Assembly (NCBI GenBank): GCA_031472005.1
Contig: PZJY01000004.1
Coordinates: 3,136,556-3,200,555, forward strand
Reading direction: 5' to 3'
DNA from: Tetracladium setigerum
Lineage: Eukaryota > Ascomycota > Leotiomycetes > Helotiales
DNA: 64,000 nt
The notes beneath the pieces are model-generated. The model did no database searches. It was not told the origin of the DNA and was given only the letters and a program-made list of their open reading frames with translations. Below are positions 47,113 to 59,277 of this stretch, piece after piece (position 1 is the stretch's first letter; each line of letters begins with the position of its first letter). Both the position numbers and the translations under genes were made by a program.

Positions 47113-48054
47113 AGTGGGTTGAAGGTGGAGGGAGGGGAGGGGGGAAGATTGTCAAGTTGAAGCCTCGCTCGTCGCCTCGAGCTAGCTGCTCACTCATGCG
47201 CTCGCCGCGCCTACTTGCGCCAAGATGATTACGACGACGGCGAACAGGATTTCGAATGTGACGGTGAAGAGGAGGAGAAGGGTATGGCCATTCGAGGAGG
47301 TCGAGAAGTGTAGATTTTACTACGGCGCGAGAGGTTTGCGCGCGGGAGTCGAGGAGGGGTGAGATTTCTAGGCGGAGGGGGGTGGGTGGGAGAGCTGGTT
47401 GTTGCGACAAGGCTCAGCTGGGCTGGCTGGGGAGAGTGTGTACAAAGAGCTGGGCAGCTATTGGATGGGGGACGTGTTCCGGAGAATGCGGATGCGATGA
47501 GAAGCTGTCACAGGAATGCGAAGAGGAAAGAGGAAGAGGACCGAATCTGCGACACTAAGGATATACTTCCTTTGCGTTAAAGATGATTCGGAGATGTTGG
47601 TGTTGGAGCCTCATGGCTTGGGGGGGGGGGGGGGGTTTAGTGTTAGTATTATGGGTGTGTGCTGCTGTAAGCGCGCGTGGGGATGTGATTCGCGAGAAGG
47701 TCAGAACAAAAGTGACAGTGGTGATGCCCAGACCCAGCCGGACCTGGTCCAGTGGTTCTCCGTATTATTCAGGACTCTCCTGTAGTAGAACTAGGACTCT
47801 TTCCATCCATCAGCATCCATCCCTCCCCCACAACAAGGAAAGTGCCGAGACCACGAACCACCTGGCCTGGCCTGTCACTTTTAGCGATTTGTTTACAATC
47901 TTCCCCCGACCCGACGCATCACTTCTTCAGCCCTATCACTCAATCACCTGAAACAAAACAAACCTACCACCGAAACAAAACTTAGGAGACAACAACGAGA
48001 AGGAGAGGAGAGATGCGATGAACAGAAACCCGTTATAAACCCTGCATCAACATC
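47113..48054. other. Divergent promoter region with a G16 run
   Basis: No gene supported. A run of 16 G lies at 47620-47635, a likely trouble spot for sequencing. It separates the arrestin gene from the cyclophilin gene. Confidence 0.5.
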
Positions 48055-48626
48055 ATGTCCGTCACTCTCCACACCACCCACGGCGACATCAAGATTGAGA
48101 TCTTCTGCGAGGCTGTCCCCAAAACAGCAGAGGTAAGAATTCCCATATAAAAAAAAAGCTACCAGAAAAATCATAGATGGATCAGAAAACTAACAACAAC
48201 AACCCCGACAAACAGAATTTCCTCGCCCTCTGCGCCTCAGGCTACTACAACTCCTCCCCCTTCCACCGCCTGATCCCCAACTTCATGATCCAAACCGGCG
48301 CGCCCCTCTCCGCCCCTAAGGGCGGCGATTCCATCTGGGCCGAGCCCTTCGAAGACGAGATCCGTCCTTCCCTGCGACACAATGCGCGCGGTATAGTGAG
48401 CATGGCTAATAAAGGTCCCGGGACGAACGGGAGCCAATTTTTCATCTGCTTGGATAAGGCGCCGCATTTGGACGGGAAGAATACGGTGTTTGGGCATTTG
48501 TTGGGGGAGGAGGGGATGCTGACGTTGGCGAGGATGGAGGAGGTCGAGGTGGATAGGAAGAATAGGCCGAAGAGTGAGATTAGGATTGAGAGGGTTACGG
48601 TTCATGCGAATCCTTTGGCTGGTTGA
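48055..48626 (+). CDS. cyp10: Peptidyl-prolyl cis-trans isomerase, PPIL3/Cyp10-type cyclophilin
   Basis: Catalyses proline isomerisation; PPIL3-type cyclophilins associate with spliceosomes. Exons 48055-48132 and 48216-48626, 162 aa, the usual size of the single-domain protein. MSVTLHTTHGDIKIEIFCEA, FHRLIPNFMIQTG, KGPGTNGSQFFICLDKAPHL and KNTVFGHLLG are the cyclophilin core, with the catalytic Arg in FHR and the Q in SQFF. The end VTVHANPLAG is the PPIL3 subfamily signature. The FEDEIRPSLRHNARGIVSMA block also fits. No frame error. Confidence 0.94.
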
Positions 48627-49222
48627 GGAAGGTGGAGGGAGGGGAGACACCAAAGAGGAGACACCAAAGCATGATCATGAACACAGACAGCATCAGTCGC
48701 GCGGCAGGAAAAACCAACCGCCTTTGGAAATATCCAAGCTCAGAAAGTCAGTCATGGTATATGGCGGAGAGTATACTTTGGATGATGCTTCGGAACTGCT
48801 GGTAGGATCAGCATCAAGCAATGTACGGAGAAATCCATACACCAGCCACGATGTATGAGAATTCAGCAATAGAAGAAGCATTTCGATCGATAAATCAGCG
48901 AATCTGAGCCGCTCTACATGCCAGGGCAACACCCGTCTGGATACAATACATCGCCTCTGGAACCAGACATATCACGATACTTAGAAAGTCATCCAAATTA
49001 AATGCATTCACCTAATTCCACGGCTAGAAAGCCGGGCGCAAAGAAAATATATATCGAAAAGTGATCATCGCTCCTAACTCCCCAAGCACTCCAATAATCC
49101 AAAAATCGTGCTTGCTCCCTATGCAAACGCCCAACCACAAAAATGACGTTCATCATTAAGAAATGCTCATTCATCATGCTTCGCTATCAACAGAGAGAAA
49201 AAGGACTACATATCATTAATGC
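48627..49222. other. Intergenic, convergent 3' flanks
   Basis: No feature seen. Confidence 0.5.
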
Positions 49223-51286
49223 TCATGCCAGATTTCCTACGCCCAACCCGATCAGTTCAAATATGATGGGGTTGACCTCAACCGCCAAAATAGCAATACC
49301 TGGAAGGAAAGCGTCAGTACCGAGGTATTTCTATACACTGATTGAGCATCACTATCTTACCTGTGTAGACAACAAGCTTCGTGACTACCTCAACATCATA
49401 TCTCACTCGAGGCTTCTCCAGCCTGGAAAACATCTCCTTCTCCTCCAACTCATTTCCCTGACCAATAAGGATTTCCGGTTCTTGATCCGGTCTCTCCTCA
49501 TCCCCAACAGGCGGCGTAACGGATGCAAACGCAACATGACCTGAACCCATCAGTTGCTCATATGAACCAACTCGCGACTGAGTGGGAATGGAGTTACCGT
49601 TAGCTCCCAGTTTGGAGGATACACCAGAAGCTTGGGAGACCGATCCATCTTTATCCACATTTGCAGATCGTTCAGGACTTCGGTTGCTTGGAGACCCGAA
49701 ACCAGAATCACTTGTCAAGCTATCCCGTCGTCGTTTTTCGCGATAGGCCAAAGTCTCATATGCGTCGGCGGCGGATTGGGGACCAATAGATACTGAGCGT
49801 CCTCGTCCAGGATGGCGAATGGAGTTGAGGAGATTGGGCAAGTCCGAAACGGAAGGCATCACGTTATCCAACTTTTGATGGGCGGGAATTCTGTTATACT
49901 CCGATGCGGGCATGAAGAATTTTCGAGGAAGATTGAGACCATACTTCTCGATCACTCGAAAAAGATGAGGGAGGGTTTTCAATAAGGCCGGTTTCATCAC
50001 TTCCTTCCACGCAAAGATCACAAAAACCCCAATTACAAGCCGGGCGGTCGTCTTGACCCAACCTAAATGCTCAAGACTGAATGGTACAGTACCCAGGACC
50101 GGTTTAGTTGATGCCCAGTTTCCAGTCGCATAGTGCCAGCCGCCTATCTCAATACCTATCAATACCGAAGAGAAAGCAACGCTGTCATCAAAGCACGGGC
50201 AATCGTCTGCTGGTTCCGGATGGATCCGAATGAGGATGATGATGATAAGAGCAACGGTGGCAGTTGCAGTCCAATCGCTGGTATGAAGGTAGTCGGCGAA
50301 TTGTTGGCCCCAAGTACATTCGACAATGGAGATGGCTGCTCCGATAATACTTCCCACAATCACATCAAGAAAGCCATGCATACCACAATACAGTCTGCCC
50401 AGAACAATAGAAATTGCGTATGCGTAGCTCAGCCCTTCCAACAGCATCTTTGTCGAGGCTTGCAGCTGGGAATCTGGAGAGCGAAGCGTGTAGAGCGCAT
50501 ATACAGCCACCGACACAGCATTAGCAGAATGGGTTGAAGGGAATCCATATTCCAGAGCAGCGGATCCAGACATTGTGATTCGGTGAAGCGGCGGAGAAAG
50601 AGGTCGGGGTAAAGAAAAGAAATCTTTCAAAAATCCTGTGATGAATACACCGCTTGCCAAAATGTGAACCATTCTACAAATCCTGTTAATCTCTACTTTT
50701 CGACCCCTTGAAAGAGTGCCTACCCTCGACCAAGTGAAGTATACCCGCACCAAAACAAAATTGGTAGAAAGACCATAAAGAATGTATGCGTTCCAAGGTT
50801 TGCAGTGATTGCAAAGTACGAGTCCAAAGCTGGAGTTCTCATTTTATCCTGCATCCAAGCAAGGTAGGGGGTCTCCCATCGCACCAGGGGTAACAAACGT
50901 TGTCGCAACTGATAGCGCCATGGTGGAAGCTTGCGCCTGTCTGATTGGAATTGTTAGCAGATGTGTATGATAGTCTAGACAAAGAGAGTCGCAGAGAACG
51001 AGAGTAAAAAACAGATGTTTCTATCCTCCATCCAAAATGGTAAGGCCATCTTCGCAACACTTGCTGACGAGAGATTCCTCAAGAGAGATGCGATGCGCAA
51101 ATCCAGCGGTACCAACAGTCCAGCAAGTGTATCTCTTCTCTGCACCTTTCCACCCTATTCCTTACAATGATCTAGACTTCGCAGTCCTGCATCTATCGCA
51201 TCTTCTGGTGCTGTAATCGCAATCGTTGGTGGGGCATCTGCGAACTTGTCGAGCTTCAGGCCCGAGCCTTTAGGGTTCGGGGACAT
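49223..51286 (-). CDS. LCB3: Sphingoid-base phosphate phosphatase (Lcb3/Ysr3-like), PAP2 family
   Basis: Dephosphorylates dihydrosphingosine/phytosphingosine 1-phosphate at the ER membrane, feeding ceramide synthesis. Exons in transcript order are 51166-51286, 50724-50940, 49361-50673 and 49223-49299, 1728 nt, 575 aa without frame errors. The three phosphatase motifs are KDFFSLPRP, GFPSTHSANAVS and GRLYCGMHGFLD, embedded in several hydrophobic segments. The C-terminal part (after about 360) is a Ser-rich cytosolic stretch and a final hydrophobic segment supplied by the last exon (IAILAVEVNPIIFELIGLGV). The first intron, 225 bp, is the longest in the window. It is divergent from RHO4. Confidence 0.93.
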
Positions 51287-51845
51287 GGTATACGTCGAAG
51301 CAGCAGCATGTGAGGAGGATGTGAAGATGGAGAGAATGAATGCGACTCGAGAACAATCGCGAGATATTCTGCGCAGTCTCGTGGTGGGCGGCAACGACGA
51401 CAATGTATCTCGACAGGTCCCCTTTTTTGGTGGTGGAGAATGGGTTCGAGTTCGAGTATCGACGCCCGCCTCGGTTGCGGCCAACCAACGATAAACCTCT
51501 GCCAAGGCTGAGGTGTGTTTGGTTTGTTTGACAGCCGAGACAAGTTCTGGTTGCCCCGCGGTGATGGCTCGTCAAGGTTTATTGTTGATTTTCCCGATAT
51601 AGACCACCCACTCGCCGCCGTGCTGAACGACTCACCCCAATCTCCAATACATATCATATTCTTCTTCTAAAAGACTTCCAATACCACGTTCCAAAGACCC
51701 TTTCAACTTCCACCTTATTTTGGGGAACACTTCACGATTCATCCCTGCATCGTTTCGTTCATCATTGTATCGAAAGGAGCGCCAACTCATCTATTCACCT
51801 TACTCGACCTGCCTCCAAACCGCAGTGGTACACCCACCAGACAAC
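51287..51845. promoter_or_regulatory. Divergent promoter between LCB3 and RHO4
   Basis: 559 bp between divergent start codons. Frames inside it are not conserved-looking. No motif assigned. Confidence 0.4.
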
Positions 51846-52795
51846 ATGTCAACTCAACGTCAGAGTACGCACTACAACAACAGGAGGTCAGAAACATCAG
51901 AGACCTACGAGCAGCCGCAGCGTCGAAATACTCGTCGGGAGCAGAACGGGAGAGCAAGCGACGGCACAGTTAGCACAATGATGAGCACCGATTCTTCGGG
52001 CAGAGAATCGTCGGGGACTGCAATGACAGACGTGCCAGCATACTCCAAGAAGATTGTGGTGGTTGGAGATGGTGGATGCGGCAAGACTTGTTTACTCATC
52101 AGCTACAGTCAAGGCTACTTTCCTGAGGTATGATTGCAATTGAAGCATCGTAAGAGTTCGATTAAACTAACAATTACAGAAATATGTCCCAACTGTCTTC
52201 GAGAATTATATCACACACCCAACACACGAGGCGTCGGGCAAGATGCTAGAATTGGCTCTGTGGGACACCGCCGGTCAAGAAGAATACGATCGTCTGCGCC
52301 CTCTCTCCTACCCAGAAACAGATCTGCTCTTCGTCTGCTTTGCTATCGATTGTCCCAACTCTTTGGAAAACGTCATGGATAAGGTACAAGCATCTCCCCA
52401 CCTTTTACGACAAACAATGCTAACTGCAGCAGTGGTATCCTGAAGTTCTCCACTTCTGCCCTTATGCTCCTCTCATCCTCGTTGGTCTGAAATCCGATCT
52501 CAGAACAAAGCGAACCTGCATCGATCTCCTCAAGACGCAAGGTCTTACGCCTGTTACTGAGCAGCAGGGGCGCAGTGTTGCCGAGAAGATGAATGCCCGA
52601 TATATGGAGTGCAGTAGTAAGGAAATGATTGGCGTTGACGAGATCTTCTCCACGGCCATCAACACAGTCGTCGCAAACGATCCAAGCAATCAACAGCCAA
52701 CACGAGCAGGCGGAAGCCGAGGAGGCCCAGGAGCATCCCAGGGCGCGGATGGAATAGTCAGGAGGAAGAAGAAGAGCAGGTGCACGATTCTTTGA
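51846..52795 (+). CDS. RHO4: Rho GTPase Rho4
   Basis: Rho-family GTPase for septation and actin organisation. Exons 51846-52127, 52180-52383 and 52433-52795, 282 aa. An unusually long N-terminal extension (about 67 residues, Ser/Arg/Gln-rich) precedes the G domain and is the mark of fungal Rho4. Motifs: GDGGCGKT (P-loop), YVPTVFENY (switch I), WDTAGQEEYDRLRPLSYP (switch II), GLKSDLR and CSSKE. The polybasic RRKKKSR and C-terminal CTIL predict geranylgeranylation. The second of two adjacent acceptor AGs (52431-52432) is used so that MDK joins WYPEV as in relatives. No frame error. Confidence 0.95.
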
Positions 52796-53362
52796 TTTGG
52801 GTGGCCGCCAGACTACTTTTGCGCTACGATTTTAATGATTTCGATACGACCTACACTGCATAGGATGGGGCAGGATGATGTGGATATTGGGTCTACCCTC
52901 ACAATGCTGGTGTACTTTTGCTCCCCGATTATTCTGGCTGATGGGCTCATGCTGGATGGATGGCTGGCTGGCGTTTTTTCTTGCACAAATTCTTTATACG
53001 AACATGCTGTTTCTTTTGTATCATGATAGTCTTCAGCCGACAATTGATTCTTTCCACTGGCCAAAATATGTCCACCAATACTCATACTCCTCCAAAGTGA
53101 CCCGAAAAATCAGATTACTTAGCCCCAATATAGTGCTCGTTTATATACTTCCTCATGTTTATTCAACTTCGTTTCATTACTTCGTGTTTATCGGGGTATC
53201 GTTCCAAACGCCATATCCTCCTCCCCTTCCCTCTTGAAATTAAGATGCAATTATCCCACCACACACAAGTATTTCTCACCCACTCATTCCTCCCCACCCA
53301 CAAGTGTCTCTCTCTCATCCATGCAACTTCTTCTTAAACCTTCCTTCCATCCATCCATCCAT
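52796..53362. other. Intergenic with CCAT repeat
   Basis: Convergent 3' flanks of RHO4 and DAD1. CCAT repeats lie at about 53347-53363. Confidence 0.5.
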
Positions 53363-53965
53363 CTAAACAACAACAATTCCCCTTCCTCTTCCACAACACA
53401 ACAACAACAACAACAACAACAACAACATCCTCAATACCCTCACCCACTCAACCCCTCCTCCTCCTCCCCTCCTCAACCAATCCCTCCGTATCCTCACTCT
53501 CACCCTCTCCCTCCCCTCTACCACCGTCTCCCCTTCCTCACCCTCCTCCTTCCCATCTCTATCCCCATTACCATTTCCATTACCGCCATTACCCTCACCA
53601 TCCTTCCCCATCACATTCTCAAATTGACTCCATAGTGCTTCCACGCCGGAGAATTCATTCCCGACTGTGATGACGGCTTCGAGGGAGCGGTTGAGTTTGT
53701 TGATGTTGGAGAGGACGTGTTCGAAGGACTGTCGTTTGGGGGTTGGGATTAGTTATTTGGTTTGGTTTGGTATGGAATGGACTACGTGTTTTTGGGAAAG
53801 AAAATGGGGAGGGGGATTTGGCGTTGGTGGGGGGGGGAGGGGGGAGATCAAAACTAACAGTGCCGATTTCTTTAAGAAGAATCTCGCGTTGTTGTTCAAA
53901 GTAGCTGCGTTCAGATGTTGGCGGAGCAGTGGTTGATGAGGATGCTGGGGGCGGTTGGTTGACAT
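53363..53965 (-). CDS. DAD1: DASH/DAM complex subunit Dad1 (one frame break)
   Basis: Part of the DASH ring that couples kinetochores to spindle microtubules. Exons in transcript order are 53859-53965 and 53363-53728. The core is unmistakable: YFEQQREILLKEI, then after the intron SFEHVLSNINKLNRSLEAVI and GVEALWSQFENVMG. The frame in exon 1 breaks at GGGGG 53947-53951; one added base links the ATG at 53965 to the core and gives 474 nt, 157 aa. Dad1 is usually below 110 aa; here a Gly/Asn/Glu/Arg-rich tail runs into a translated CAA repeat (ten leucines), so the true end may be earlier or hidden by another frame error. Confidence 0.88.
53395..53427 (+). repeat. CAA trinucleotide microsatellite
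   Basis: About ten CAA units. On the minus strand it reads as the poly-leucine near the end of the predicted DAD1 frame. Confidence 0.9.
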
Positions 53966-56570
53966 CTTTGGGTTTATGTGTGGAGATGTTGGGGGTGTAG
54001 TTGCGCGCGAGGTAGACAGGAAGATATTGAAGGGGGGAGACGCGATTAGGTGTTTGCCAAGGAATGGATTTTTGGAGATTCTTGGCAGTGGAAGTACCTC
54101 ATGGATTTCTGAATAGACGAGATTAAAATGACGAAAGCAGATATGGATATTTTGGAAAAGCCAATTGAAGCGTGTCATATGTAGATTTTACTTGTGTTAT
54201 TTTTCATTTTGCGATAGTTGTGGTTGCGTAGTAATTCATTGATGAAGACTGCTTGGCATGGAAAGTGGTTAGGTGCGATAGACTGGCATTTTGCGATGTG
54301 CAACAAGCTTTGTTTTTTGTGCTTTGGGGAAGTGATAGGCCGAGGTATTTACTCCGAATTATCACCTCGACCGCTCCGTGGAATTATTGAAGAACCTGCT
54401 TTAGCATAGCTTCTAGAAGCTTTGTGGTGCTGAGTACTTCGTATTCTAGGTTCAATCGGTCCTAGGTATCGAGGTATTTCATTGAAACCTTACAAGCTGT
54501 TTCTTTGCAGCCCTAAGCCTATGTTAATTTTCTCTGCGGCCGTTCCACTGTAATAATAGTGAAGTGTCTCATGTAAATACCTCAACGGTGTAAGAGCCAA
54601 ATTGCAAGGGAAAAGCGGGAATGCTGATCACTAGTACTGTACAAACATTTCCGAGAAAACAAACCTCCACCACTTGTTTCTGATATTGTTTCTATTATTC
54701 ATTTTTTGTTTAGTATTGAGTGGACAGGACTCGGGCCTCAGGATGAAACCCCTGGGCAGCAATACTGTATTATTTTGAAACCAGAAAAAAAAAAAAAATT
54801 TTGCTTGTCGAAGAATGATTTTGATTGTCGTTATGGACTTCCATCTAGCCCATTTCTATATTCGAAGTCACCCCACCTGTCTATTGATTTCCCGTTGAGT
54901 TGGTGATACGATACACTGCATATGTTGTGGTCCAGACCCAATACTTGGCCGTGTCTGAGAGCCGGCGACGACCCGTCTGGATTGTTAAATGTCTTTCTCA
55001 AGGATTCTCAAATCTTACTTTCAATCTTGTTGTTGTTATTGTTACGAGCGTTTCTAGATTCTCGCGAGGACAACATGCCTTGATGTTCGATTATTGAATT
55101 CTCTAAGCCACGCTTGGTATACCATCCACCAAGCATCCATTTCAATGCACTCTACTGTAGAGTATGCGAGCCCCGCCACTGACATCAGACGCGGAGTCTT
55201 CGATGGTGAGGACTGATCTCTTGCCCTCCACATCTCACAAGCAAATAACGGTGAAGAGGTCCAGCCAGCAAGCATATGGATGTTCACTACTTGGAGGGTC
55301 GAGTAGTGAGGTCTGGTCGGGTTGGGTTGTTGTTCAATTACTCGTCTAAAAATACACATTCTTTCCCACTTTCTTTTGCATGCTTGCTTCATGTCACACA
55401 GAAACAGCATTCCTCCATGGACCCGAAGCCGAGAGTCAAATAATCCTTTCACAAGTAGTAGACTTGCAAAGTATCCTTGATGGACAATTCTTCGGCTCAA
55501 ACTCCCACTAGAAGCGCCTCTCCAATGCAATGCAACGCTCAAATATGCATTCTTGTCAGGGTTGGGATGAAATTTCAAACAATGTGATCGGAAAATGGGT
55601 GGATTCATGGAGATCACACGATATCACCACCTATCCCAACCCCGCAATGTTCGAGATCGCCACCTTCCGCCATCAAACGCTTCCAGCCGGATCGTCAGAG
55701 CGGTACAGCCAGCACTCAAGCAGTATTGAAATCTAACCACACACACCACACAACATAGCAATTGATCACCCTATCTGCCGCCGTTCAGTTGTTGAGCACA
55801 CACACCACACTTTTTGTCTTTGTGATATGCTTTTTTCTCAATAACAATCAGACTTTCTCTTGTCTCTTAGGATAGTTTCAGGGTCACCTCTAGTTGCCGT
55901 TACATCCTTTCTCTCTCCCTCTCTCTCCTTCACTGCGCGTATCAGATTCGTGTGCCTGTGGCAAAAAAACAACGCCAGGCGTTCTGGCCACATCCACTCA
56001 TTGGGGTTCTAGCCTGTTCATGCAGGGTCCTGTGACGAGCCTAGGTCTTGCACCCCCCTGAGTGTGGTGGTCACTGTGGTGGGTGGTCGCGATCATCCAT
56101 CCTCCATTCTTTCAAGGGGGAAAGGATTTGCGGCGCGCCGGATTAAAAATACACTGGCTTCTTCTTGGGTGGTTGTCCCAGGTTGTTAGGAGTTGATATA
56201 GAAAGGAGACCCCTCCCGTTTTTGGGCTACAGTTTCCACTTAACACATCACTCATTATTGCATCAACGAACTTTTTGTCATTACTTGCGGAGAATTATAG
56301 ATGAGTGAGTTCATCGCATTGATAAATCAGCATCATCATCTTTCTACAGTATCTGGCCTCGTTGACTCGTTACGCATTGCGGTGCCACCGGGAACCTTAT
56401 TCTTGACATCACCCACTTTGAACGAGAGAGAATAAGAGCATTGAAAGATCGCGAGAGGATTGGAATAATTCACAAGCAAGAAGAAGAAAAGAAACCAGGG
56501 CAATATCAAAGTCTCAGCGCAAAATATTCAGTCTCAAAATCAGTACTGTACGGTACTCAAATCGGTCAAA
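53966..56570. other. Long intergenic region, 2.6 kb
   Basis: No gene supported. The longest frame, 187 codons on the minus strand at 55054-55617, has no family signature, odd composition and no clear start context. TC-rich and CA-rich leader-like sequence occupies 55735-55930. 56440-56570 is the likely leader of the next gene. Confidence 0.5.
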
Positions 56571-57028
56571 ATGGTCTCGTCATTATCCAGTCGACCCTCT
56601 AAATTCATCGAATCCCTCCACCAACCAATCACAACCAACACGATTCCACCTCACCACAAACACCCACCAACGACCTATTCTTCAGCATCCTCTCCGAAAT
56701 GGATGAATTTGAGGTCCGTCGTCAACAGAGTATGAGGAATCGCGGCACATCACAGTCGTCGCTAGACTCACTACCTTCAAATGCGCCATCGTCACCATCA
56801 AGGACGGTTGACAGATCACATACCGTGAAGGAGGGAAATAGGAGGAGCATCAACTTCACGAGGACGAGTTTGGATAAAGAGTTGGAGGATAGGAGTGAGA
56901 GGAGGAGGAGAAGTGCCAGTGGATCGGAGGGAGAGGATAATATCAACACTGCCGATAATTTGGCGAGGAAGTTTGTAGGGAGGTTGAGGGCGTTGACGGG
57001 TGGGAGGGAGAAGGATGGGAAGAGGTAG
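56571..57028 (+). CDS. Small uncharacterised Ser/Arg-rich protein (one frame break)
   Basis: Not recognised. The ATG at 56571 sits in good context (AAAATGG). The first 18 codons read MVSSLSSRPSKFIESLHQ, then the frame breaks at CC 56625-56626. One added C joins it to a long frame containing NDLFFSILSEMDEFEVRRQQ, a Ser/Pro-rich middle, and RNFTRTSL-like basic segments, ending LARKFVGRLRALTGG and a Lys/Arg tail. The sum is 459 nt, 152 aa, exactly in frame. Without the added base the only start would be ATG 56699. Largely disordered, with one C-terminal amphipathic helix. Confidence 0.6.
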
Positions 57029-58222
57029 TAGTTGGCTTCATGCATGAAGGGTTTATGTGTGCATGGGGAGGGAGGAGTGTTCCATGAGAGATGTGTAGAG
57101 CACATCATTGTGCGAGGGAACGATTTTACGATTTTCATTTCAATTCAGCGACAGCGATACTAGGGAAAGATACCCGCAAAAGGGACTTGATTGGGGGTTT
57201 TTTTGGTTTCTTTTCTGCCCTCCATGATGAGGGATTTGGGGTGTAATGATGGGACGAAATTCATTGTAGGATTACCAGTAAGCAAGTTATTTATACCGAA
57301 CTGCTGCTGCACGAGGATTCTTTGGTTTGGTTCATTGCCTGCCATTTTAGACCTTGATAGATAACACTTATAAAATGTTGTCAAAACTCCAAAATGTTTT
57401 ATTGTCGTGATTGTGAATGAATCTCTTCCCCTAACGCAACTCCGCTTCTTCTCGTCCCAAGGTAGATAGCTTTGCTGCTATTCATCACCCCAGAAGCGCT
57501 TGATATCTTCGAAACCTTCTAGCTGAAGTTTCTCACTCATCCTTCCCTTCGGTTCATCCCAACCCTTAAAATCCCCAGATATGACAACATAGACAGACAA
57601 GCGGATAAATCCCCTTCAGCTCCACGGTTGGTTCGTTCCACCTGTCAAATCTCACATCTCACATCTCCACGCAATCGCCACCAAAACAGCCAGCCCTCCC
57701 CTATTGGCTAAGCGAGCTCGTATGCACAATGACATCAACAAATCTATTCGCAAACTTGGTTCAACCACTCCGCCAGCCCTCTCCGAATCCCTCCACATCG
57801 GCCACGATGCCCAAGATCTGCACAGCTACAGCCACAAGACCAAGAAAAAGGAGGAAAGCTTCTCTCCCAAACTACCAAATCTAAGGGTATTCCGTCCTTT
57901 GCTCAAAACGACGCCTTTTCCCCGACTACTCTCCAAAATTACCCAAAAGAATTTGACCTTCAATTTCCAATCTACCCCTCCACTCCACCACGCCTTTTGC
58001 GATAGATAAATAAGCATCATCTTCGATCTTCCCTATACGACATCAATCCAGTCATCTACACACTTACAGTACTTCGCCCCGCTAAAGGACGAAACTCAAT
58101 CGTGCCAATACCACCGTATTGCATTTCCAAGCCCCTCTCGCACCTCTCACACCTGCTCACACACTCCGCTCTATCCGAATACTCCGAGACATTCTCGATT
58201 CAAAAAGACGCAACCCGGCACC
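57029..58222. other. Intergenic, nothing recognised
   Basis: A 101-codon frame at 57704-58009 lacks any signature and is not called. 58020-58222 is the C/A-rich leader of the next gene. Confidence 0.5.
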
Positions 58223-59277
58223 ATGGGTGACTTTATTGAGCTCGGTCTCGAAGGCGCTGACAAACTCATTGACAAACATTTCGATAAAATCCCGGACAAG
58301 CTCGTTGATCCTGATACTTATAAACCTCGACGGAAGCGCAATTCAAAGGATCAAGGACAACCACAACAACAACAACCACAACAGCGAAGACAATCAGTCG
58401 GAGGAGGCGAAAGCGAGTATTATCGTCGTCACCAGCAGCAACAACATCAACAACAACAACAACATCATCATCAACAACACCGACGCTCACCTTCCCCACT
58501 ATCACCATTCACAATGGGAGATAACAACGGCCGACCAAGAGACTATGGCAACTCCAGCCCTTTCGTCCAAGATGGCCCATTCATCACCCCGCCATTCAGC
58601 ACAATGCCACCAGTTCAACGAGCAGAATACACACCGTCTACATTCAGCTCGCGGGGTAGAGAATCATTCGACGCTCCACCAACAAGTCGACCAACACAAA
58701 TGCGCCGACGGAGCTCGTCATATCACGGACCCCGCCACCGCGATGATTTCTACAGCTCTGATGAAAGCTCCGACGACGACGATAGGAGATATGAAGGAAG
58801 AAGCCGCAACAACAACACACAAATCGTGCAACGCAATCGTAATTCATCATCGAATAACCTATCGACGAAATCAAAGGGAAGTGGCGGTGGTCACCATCGA
58901 AATTTAAAAGAAGAGGTTTCGGATCAGTTCACGAATAGTAAAGAGGGTCTTGCTGGAGGTGCATTGGGTGCGTTGGTCGCCGGGTGGGCTACGCATAAAG
59001 TTTTGGAGAGTAAGGGGAGGGACATGGCGATGCGGATAAGGCGTGGACTCTTTTGGGAGCGGCGGTGGGTGGGTTGGCGGTCAATAGTATTGTGGATAAG
59101 TGGGAGGATCATAAGGAGGAGAAGCGCGATGGCGAGAGGGAGAGGGAGAGGGAGAAGGAGAGGTCTGTGAGGCATGGAGGGGATAGTCGGTCGAGGGATG
59201 GGAGGAGTGAGTTCTCTTCGAGGGGAGGTGGTGGTAGGGATTGGGAGGTTGAGGAGGAAAGGCGGTATTACCGTTGA
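58223..59277 (+). CDS. Gln/His-rich protein with glycine-zipper segments (one frame break)
   Basis: Uncharacterised fungal-type protein. The N-terminus MGDFIELGLEGADKLIDKHF is an amphipathic helix, followed by a Gln/His repeat region (about residues 45-90), a Pro/Ser/Arg/Asp-rich region, then two Gly/Ala-rich hydrophobic stretches: EGLAGGALGALVAGWATHK and TLLGAAVGGLAVNSIVDKW. These resemble glycine-zipper membrane segments. The end is charged (Arg/Glu/Asp). The frame breaks at GGGG 59014-59017, between the two zippers; one added G yields 1056 nt, 351 aa. Read literally the second zipper is lost and replaced by an Arg/Trp-rich tail. Confidence 0.75.

Noticed and set aside
55054..55617. 187-codon minus-strand open frame
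   Set aside because: No family motif, odd Trp/Arg/Cys/Met composition, no matching flanking exons and no clear start context. Probably chance in a GC-balanced intergenic region.
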